From contig CAWDNV010000019.1 of the NCBI GenBank assembly GCA_963803735.1, positions 186,001-250,000 on the forward strand: 64,000 nucleotides of DNA, written 5' to 3'. Below are positions 59,948 through 64,000 of this stretch, one piece after another. The translations under genes were made by a program, and so were the position numbers. This DNA is from Palsa-189 sp963803735. Its GTDB lineage: Bacteria; Acidobacteriota; Terriglobia; Acidiferrales; UBA7541. The notes below the pieces were generated by a model that worked only from the letters and a program-made list of their open reading frames with translations, was not told the origin of the DNA and did not search any database. The first letter of the stretch is position 1; each line of letters opens with the position of its first letter.

Positions 59948-61726
59948 CTAATTGCCCCTCGCTGGAGGATCGGACGCCTGCGGATCATGCGCGGGCGGTG
60001 GCAGAATGGGCGGCCGGTCGGTGGAGGTTTGTTTCTTCTCAACTTCCATCTCCGAAACCAGCAGTGGGGGGGCCGCTGCCGCAACAGGGACCGAACCCGA
60101 TTCCGCGCCGCAGTAACCGTTGAACACTTCGGTGGTATCGCCGGTGGCCATGATCTTTTGCAGCGAAACGAGCGGCGTACCCACAATAGACACTCCCCGA
60201 ACCAATTCATCCGGCCGGCCATCGGCATAAACACGATAAACGACCAGCGGCTCTACGTGAAAGGCCTGCGGCTGAGCCCGGCCGGTAAACGTAAAGCCTC
60301 CCGAAATGTCGTCAAAGAAGAGGCCGTATGGCTTGTTCTGGTGCTTAATTTCGTCAATGAGCATTTGGCGCAGCCGCGCATTCGTGACCTTGTAGCTGCT
60401 TTCGACAATCAGGTTTCCCTGTCGGGATTCCGGGGGCAGGCCCACCTGGCGGCGTCCGTGCCCGTTCGACTGCGGAAAGCCGTTCAGCGGCTGCCGGGAC
60501 ATCTCGAAATTCTTCAGCACCCCATGATCTACTAACGTGACTTTCTGAGCTGCGATGCCTTCATCATCGAAGGGATAATTGCCCAGTAGCACCGTCGAGC
60601 CTAGTTTCGCTGTCGTGGGATCATCGACGATGCTGATGAAATTCGGCAGAAGCAATTGGCCCACCTTGTCCGCAAACGTCTGGCCTTCATTGATGTCCTT
60701 CTGGCGAAATCCTTCGTCACGATGCCCGAAAACTTCATGGAAGAAAACGGCGGCGGCGCGTCCGGTGAGCATGGCCGGCCCTGCATACGGATCCGCCAGC
60801 GGTGCCTTGGTCAATGCTTCCAATTCTTTTTGCAACACGCCGCATTGTGCGAGCACCGTTTTGTCGTCCGGAGCCGACGCCGGATCCGTCCAATCGAAGT
60901 TGTAGTAACGCTCGAGATCCATTCCGTCAGACGCCTTGCCCTGAATGAAAAGCTCGAGCCGATACCGCACTTGGCCGAATTGAAGTTTTGTGCCCTCAGT
61001 CGTCACGTGATACTGGTTCTGCGCCTGCGCGCTGAAAGTCACTATGGAATTCAGGATCAAAGCGGATGAGCGGAAAGAGTGGGTGTACAGCCGCACCTTG
61101 TCTTCCCACGGATGCCTGTCGAGCGTATACGAAGCCCGCGCGCCGGAAAAGACCTGCGGCTTCTCCTGTGAAAAATCCGGAGCGCCCTGCTCTAACGTTT
61201 GCACCTGGACGTCTTTTCCGGTCTTTACCTTGATGAAGGCTTCGGCGGCCGCTCGATATTGGCTTTCGGTCTCTCGCCACATGGCCCGCTTGAGCACTGC
61301 GGGATCGTCATCCACCGGCACGGGTTCTCCAAAACTGCCGGGGAAGCCCGGACCGTCATTGCCTACACGATGCGTATTATCGAGCTGATAACTGCCGACG
61401 CGAACTTGTCCCTCCAGCCAGCGGCTGCGTTGTTCCTGGCTGGAAAGCAGGGCGCCGTTGGAACCAGTTACTTCGGAACGTTGGCTATCCGTGACGGTAT
61501 AGCTAAGGAAGTATGCTGGCGGATCGGATTTGCCGATCACCGCCATCTCCCGGTCGAGTTCTTGCTGCACCGCTCCTAATATGGGTGAGGGCGCTGCCTG
61601 GCCCGCGGGTGCCGCCTGCGCAGGAGGGGCAGGCATTCGAGGAGATTTGCCTTTAGCGGACGCGCTCGACGCGATGAGAAGCGCAAGAATCGGAAGGAAG
61701 ATAGGTTTTAGTTTCAAGCGAATCAC
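59948..61726 (-). CDS. exported TldD-like metalloprotease
   Basis: The 592-residue protein has a signal peptide (LPILALLIASSASA). The zinc motif HEVFGH (HEXXXH) stands in AAAVFFHEVFGHRDEGF, and the downstream CGAESGSVPV matches the third-ligand Cys region of TldD. Other family features: VLLGNYPFDDEGIAAQKVTL, NGHGRRQVGLPPESRQGNLI and VYRVYADGRPDELVRGV. TldD/TldE normally act in the cytoplasm on unfolded peptides; both members here have signals, so this pair works in the periplasm or outside. Confidence 0.88.
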   Translation of the reverse strand: MIRLKLKPIFLPILALLIASSASAKGKSPRMPAPPAQAAPAGQAAPSPILGAVQQELDREMAVIGKSDPPAYFLSYTVTDSQRSEVTGSNGALLSSQEQRSRWLEGQVRVGSYQLDNTHRVGNDGPGFPGSFGEPVPVDDDPAVLKRAMWRETESQYRAAAEAFIKVKTGKDVQVQTLEQGAPDFSQEKPQVFSGARASYTLDRHPWEDKVRLYTHSFRSSALILNSIVTFSAQAQNQYHVTTEGTKLQFGQVRYRLELFIQGKASDGMDLERYYNFDWTDPASAPDDKTVLAQCGVLQKELEALTKAPLADPYAGPAMLTGRAAAVFFHEVFGHRDEGFRQKDINEGQTFADKVGQLLLPNFISIVDDPTTAKLGSTVLLGNYPFDDEGIAAQKVTLVDHGVLKNFEMSRQPLNGFPQSNGHGRRQVGLPPESRQGNLIVESSYKVTNARLRQMLIDEIKHQNKPYGLFFDDISGGFTFTGRAQPQAFHVEPLVVYRVYADGRPDELVRGVSIVGTPLVSLQKIMATGDTTEVFNGYCGAESGSVPVAAAAPPLLVSEMEVEKKQTSTDRPPILPPPAHDPQASDPPARGN

Positions 61727-61876
61727 TCCCTAAGCCCAAATCGCGGGCTACGAATCCCCTCAGTCTACGCTTGTTTCTGGCAAATCAGAAATTGTGTCCT
61801 GAATTCCGGTAGTGGGCTAACTCCGTGTTGTTGCTGATTTCTGATCGAGCAACCACTCGTGCCACCTTGAACGCGA

Positions 61877-62704
61877 TTATCTGCCGTCATGGACCCCGTG
61901 AGGCGGCCAGCCTGCTGGGAGCACGACTCCCGAGTAGAGCACGGCTGCAAGGTTGCGGTTCCCGCCTTGATGCGTCACCCAACAGGAGACCATAGGTATG
62001 CTGGAATTGGCAGCGAGGCTGTCTGCAAAAGTCCAGAACTGCGGTTGAACATCAGGCTTCACCGAATACACAAAAAGCGCGGCCACCCCTGGCTCGCCGC
62101 TAGCGATGAACCCTCTCAGCGTTGTCGACAGACGCGAAAGATCTTCCCGGTACAGTTTGTCATCGTCAGCATACCCGTTTCCCCGAAACGTCATGGGGTC
62201 GGCGGTAAACAACCACGGCGCACGAAGTGTGGCAGGGCACGACAGAACGCCACCAGGGCGAACCTCGCGTCGCCAAGATGAATTGACCGGCGTGACACCC
62301 GAGCCCGACCACATCTCGACCAATTTCGCGTGCTTTTGTAGGTCGACTTCCGTGATTCCACCAGAGAGCCTGCCTCGGCCGACCGTCGCGGCCAACAGTT
62401 CGCCCGTGTTGGGATAGCTCTCCAGTGATGCCTCCGTCGCTCGGTACGCCGCGACGATTGGGGATTCGCCGCAGGTCGGAGGGTTGCGCGCGGCCTGAAG
62501 AGCTTTCTGCAGCAGGCTTTTGGTCTGGCCGTTCGGAGGTCTGTCGCAAGGTTCAAGCGGAGCCATGCCGTGTGTGAGAGCTAGGTGAAGAGTCCTTTGC
62601 GTGGACATTTTCGTCAGGCACAGAGCAACGGCAACCTCCACGCTGTGTTGAAAGTAGTTTCCATCGTTACCCTTCGCCACAAAGTACCTCACTAGCAACA
62701 ACAT
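61877..62704 (-). CDS. protein of unknown function
   Basis: The 275-residue frame is the longest in this stretch. It reads as a folded protein (VDLQKHAKLVEMWSGSGVTP; DPMTFRGNGYADDDKLYRED; GEPGVAALFVYSVKPDVQPQ) with no family I recognise and no signal peptide. The first 50 residues may not belong to it; ATG codons before MSTQRTL and MAPLEPC are alternatives. No operon partner. Support is frame length and amino-acid pattern only. Confidence 0.55.
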   Translation of the reverse strand: MLLLVRYFVAKGNDGNYFQHSVEVAVALCLTKMSTQRTLHLALTHGMAPLEPCDRPPNGQTKSLLQKALQAARNPPTCGESPIVAAYRATEASLESYPNTGELLAATVGRGRLSGGITEVDLQKHAKLVEMWSGSGVTPVNSSWRREVRPGGVLSCPATLRAPWLFTADPMTFRGNGYADDDKLYREDLSRLSTTLRGFIASGEPGVAALFVYSVKPDVQPQFWTFADSLAANSSIPMVSCWVTHQGGNRNLAAVLYSGVVLPAGWPPHGVHDGR

Positions 62705-62901
62705 TCTAGCCCACTACCTGAATTCCAGGAGGTTTGCCGATCGCAGCGCAATCAGGCGCAGACCGCAATATGGCTAGATGCTCTGATTTGCCTGCGAACA
62801 GAACAAATAAATGAGACCGGCGCGTTTTGTTGCGCGGTAATTCGGATGCAGGGTGAACCTTTCGGGCTGCCTACCGGAAAGCCGACTAATATCGTTGCCC
62901 G

Positions 62902-63714
62902 TCAGACTCGCACTTTCTGGTTGCGGATGATCTCTTCGAGGGTAGCTAGCGCCGAAAGCGCGGCGAGACGCGAAGTGCGCGGATTCGAGGGCGAGGGCAC
63001 GTTTTCCAGGACGATTCGGAAGCGCCCAAAATCACCGACCGCCTGAATCTCATGCACGTTCTCGGTTCCGCCCGGCACGGCGATCACGCGAACGCGAATC
63101 TCGACCGATTTACCCGCAGCCAACCGCAGTGAGGCTGCGACGTTCGACGTCGTGGGGAAGGCGCGGCAAGCATCTTCCGGCGGACCTTCGAACAAAACCG
63201 TTTCGTCTTTAAGCCGATCCAGATCGATTCGCCTCTCGGTGACGTATTTCGCGCCTCGCAGAGCCGCAATGGGCTTCCGGCTCGTTAGAATCACCAGACT
63301 CAAGCGTCCCATCGCCGCGGCCCTCAAGCCATCGAGGCCCGCGATGGCACCCGATGGAACATGAATCCGGCACCCCTGCCGCTCCGCCTCCTCAAACCAC
63401 TCTTCGTTCTCGAGCAGGCCACCCACGCTCATGACCATCAAATCTTTCTGCGCGCGCAGCGCCCGCGGAACGATGTCCGGCAAAGCCGCCTGACTCGCCG
63501 CCTCGATAATCAAATCCGAACGGCGCACCAGTTCATCGATCTCCACCACGGGAGGGCGTGCTTTCAACTGCGCTGCAAACCTCTCCGCTCGCGCCCGATC
63601 CTGATCGGCAACAGCCACCAGAACGGCGCGGCTTGGCTCCGCATCGAGCGCCGTGGCAAGAATCTGGCCGATGGCGCCCACGCCGAGCAGTCCGACTTTG
63701 AGAGCTGCCGACAT
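62902..63714 (-). CDS. nadX: L-aspartate dehydrogenase (NadX-like)
   Basis: NadX oxidises L-aspartate to iminoaspartate, replacing NadB in NAD synthesis. The 270-residue protein has an N-terminal Rossmann motif (VGLLGVGAIGQILATAL), EAASQAALPDIVPRAL, VMSVGGLLENEEW, HVPSGAIAGLDGLRAA and the C-terminal FPTTSNVAASLRLA with PGGTENVHEI, all family features. The ATG at 63714 shares one base with the nadA stop (TAATG), so translation is coupled. The open frame upstream of it is not used. Confidence 0.93.
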   Translation of the reverse strand: MSAALKVGLLGVGAIGQILATALDAEPSRAVLVAVADQDRARAERFAAQLKARPPVVEIDELVRRSDLIIEAASQAALPDIVPRALRAQKDLMVMSVGGLLENEEWFEEAERQGCRIHVPSGAIAGLDGLRAAAMGRLSLVILTSRKPIAALRGAKYVTERRIDLDRLKDETVLFEGPPEDACRAFPTTSNVAASLRLAAGKSVEIRVRVIAVPGGTENVHEIQAVGDFGRFRIVLENVPSPSNPRTSRLAALSALATLEEIIRNQKVRV

Positions 63715-64000
63715 TAAGCTAATTCCAACATCCTCTCGATGGCGCGACGTGCCTTTTTCGCTGTCTCCGCGGGCACCGTCACCTGCGGTGAAAGCGTTTC
63801 GAGAGAGCGAATAACGTTGTCGAGCGTAATTGTCTTCATGAAGGCGCAAACGGCGTTCGGGTTCACCGGATAGAACGACCGGTCGGGAAATTCCTTGTTC
63901 AGCCTGTGCAGGATGCCCATTTCCGTTCCCACTGCGAACTCTTGGGCGGACGATCCGCTAATGTGCCGCAGCATTCCTTCCGTCGATAGGAAGAAAGTGC
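63714..64000 (-). CDS. nadA: quinolinate synthase NadA, 3' part
   Basis: NadA condenses iminoaspartate with dihydroxyacetone phosphate to quinolinate. Only the C-terminal ~94 residues are inside the window: STEGMLRHI, EFAVGTEMGILHRL, FYPVNPNAVCAFMK (with the [4Fe-4S] Cys) and a C-terminal helix. The frame continues past 64000, so an internal Met at 63974 is not the start. Its product is the direct user of the NadX product. Confidence 0.92.
   Translation of the reverse strand, partial: TFFLSTEGMLRHISGSSAQEFAVGTEMGILHRLNKEFPDRSFYPVNPNAVCAFMKTITLDNVIRSLETLSPQVTVPAETAKKARRAIERMLELA

Overview
The window looks like a chromosome segment from a soil-type Acidobacteriota bacterium. This is an inference from gene content: two very long Oar-type TonB-dependent receptors with an N-terminal carboxypeptidase-regulatory-like domain, the mutS2-dnaG-rpoD order, exported proteins typical of that phylum, and -10-like hexamers lying close to many start codons. 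No ribosomal RNA or marker phylogeny was available to confirm it.

Layout. 1-14819 (mostly +) is housekeeping: ruvA, ruvB, folK, a degenerate receiver protein (-), a radical SAM protein, a zinc-ribbon protein (-), a SYLF lipid-binding protein (-), a PBP4-type carboxypeptidase, a LOG-family hydrolase, mutS2, dnaG and rpoD. 14880-20272 is an accessory island: an IS30 element with a frameshifted transposase, an Oar-type receptor, a decayed IS30 end, and then a second copy of the last ~42 codons of rpoD plus its downstream DNA. The two rpoD ends differ almost only at synonymous sites. 20390-34974 returns to core functions: an MFS exporter (-), tgt, then yajC-secD-secF directly followed by tonB-exbB-exbD-exbD and a TPR lipoprotein closed by a terminator; then a RelA/SpoT homologue, two lipoproteins (one an M1-peptidase-like protein without zinc ligands) and RidA.

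34996-44947 is on the minus strand. Its centre is a signalling operon: TonB-dependent receptor, YfiR-like periplasmic protein, CHASE8-type membrane histidine kinase, two single-domain receivers and a receiver-PAS-GGDEF-EAL protein, which together would link an outer-membrane event to cyclic-di-GMP. Upstream sits a methyltransferase / GNAT-like pair. 44948-47955 holds an alpha/beta hydrolase, a tRNA-Ile(GAT), an RRM RNA-binding protein with a terminator-like hairpin in its leader, and an XRE regulator. 47956-53614 contains the second Oar-type receptor and an ISNCY-type insertion sequence flanked by 38-bp direct repeats.

53615-61726 (all -) is the most unusual part: a tldD/tldE-like pair in which both proteins carry export signals, followed by a four-gene cluster of exported proteins (MBL-fold, two paralogous unknown proteins, isochorismatase-fold). 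In that cluster both recognisable enzyme folds have lost catalytic residues. The window ends with an unknown protein, an L-aspartate dehydrogenase-like gene and the 3' part of nadA, which together would feed NAD biosynthesis from aspartate. No CRISPR array, rRNA or prophage was seen.
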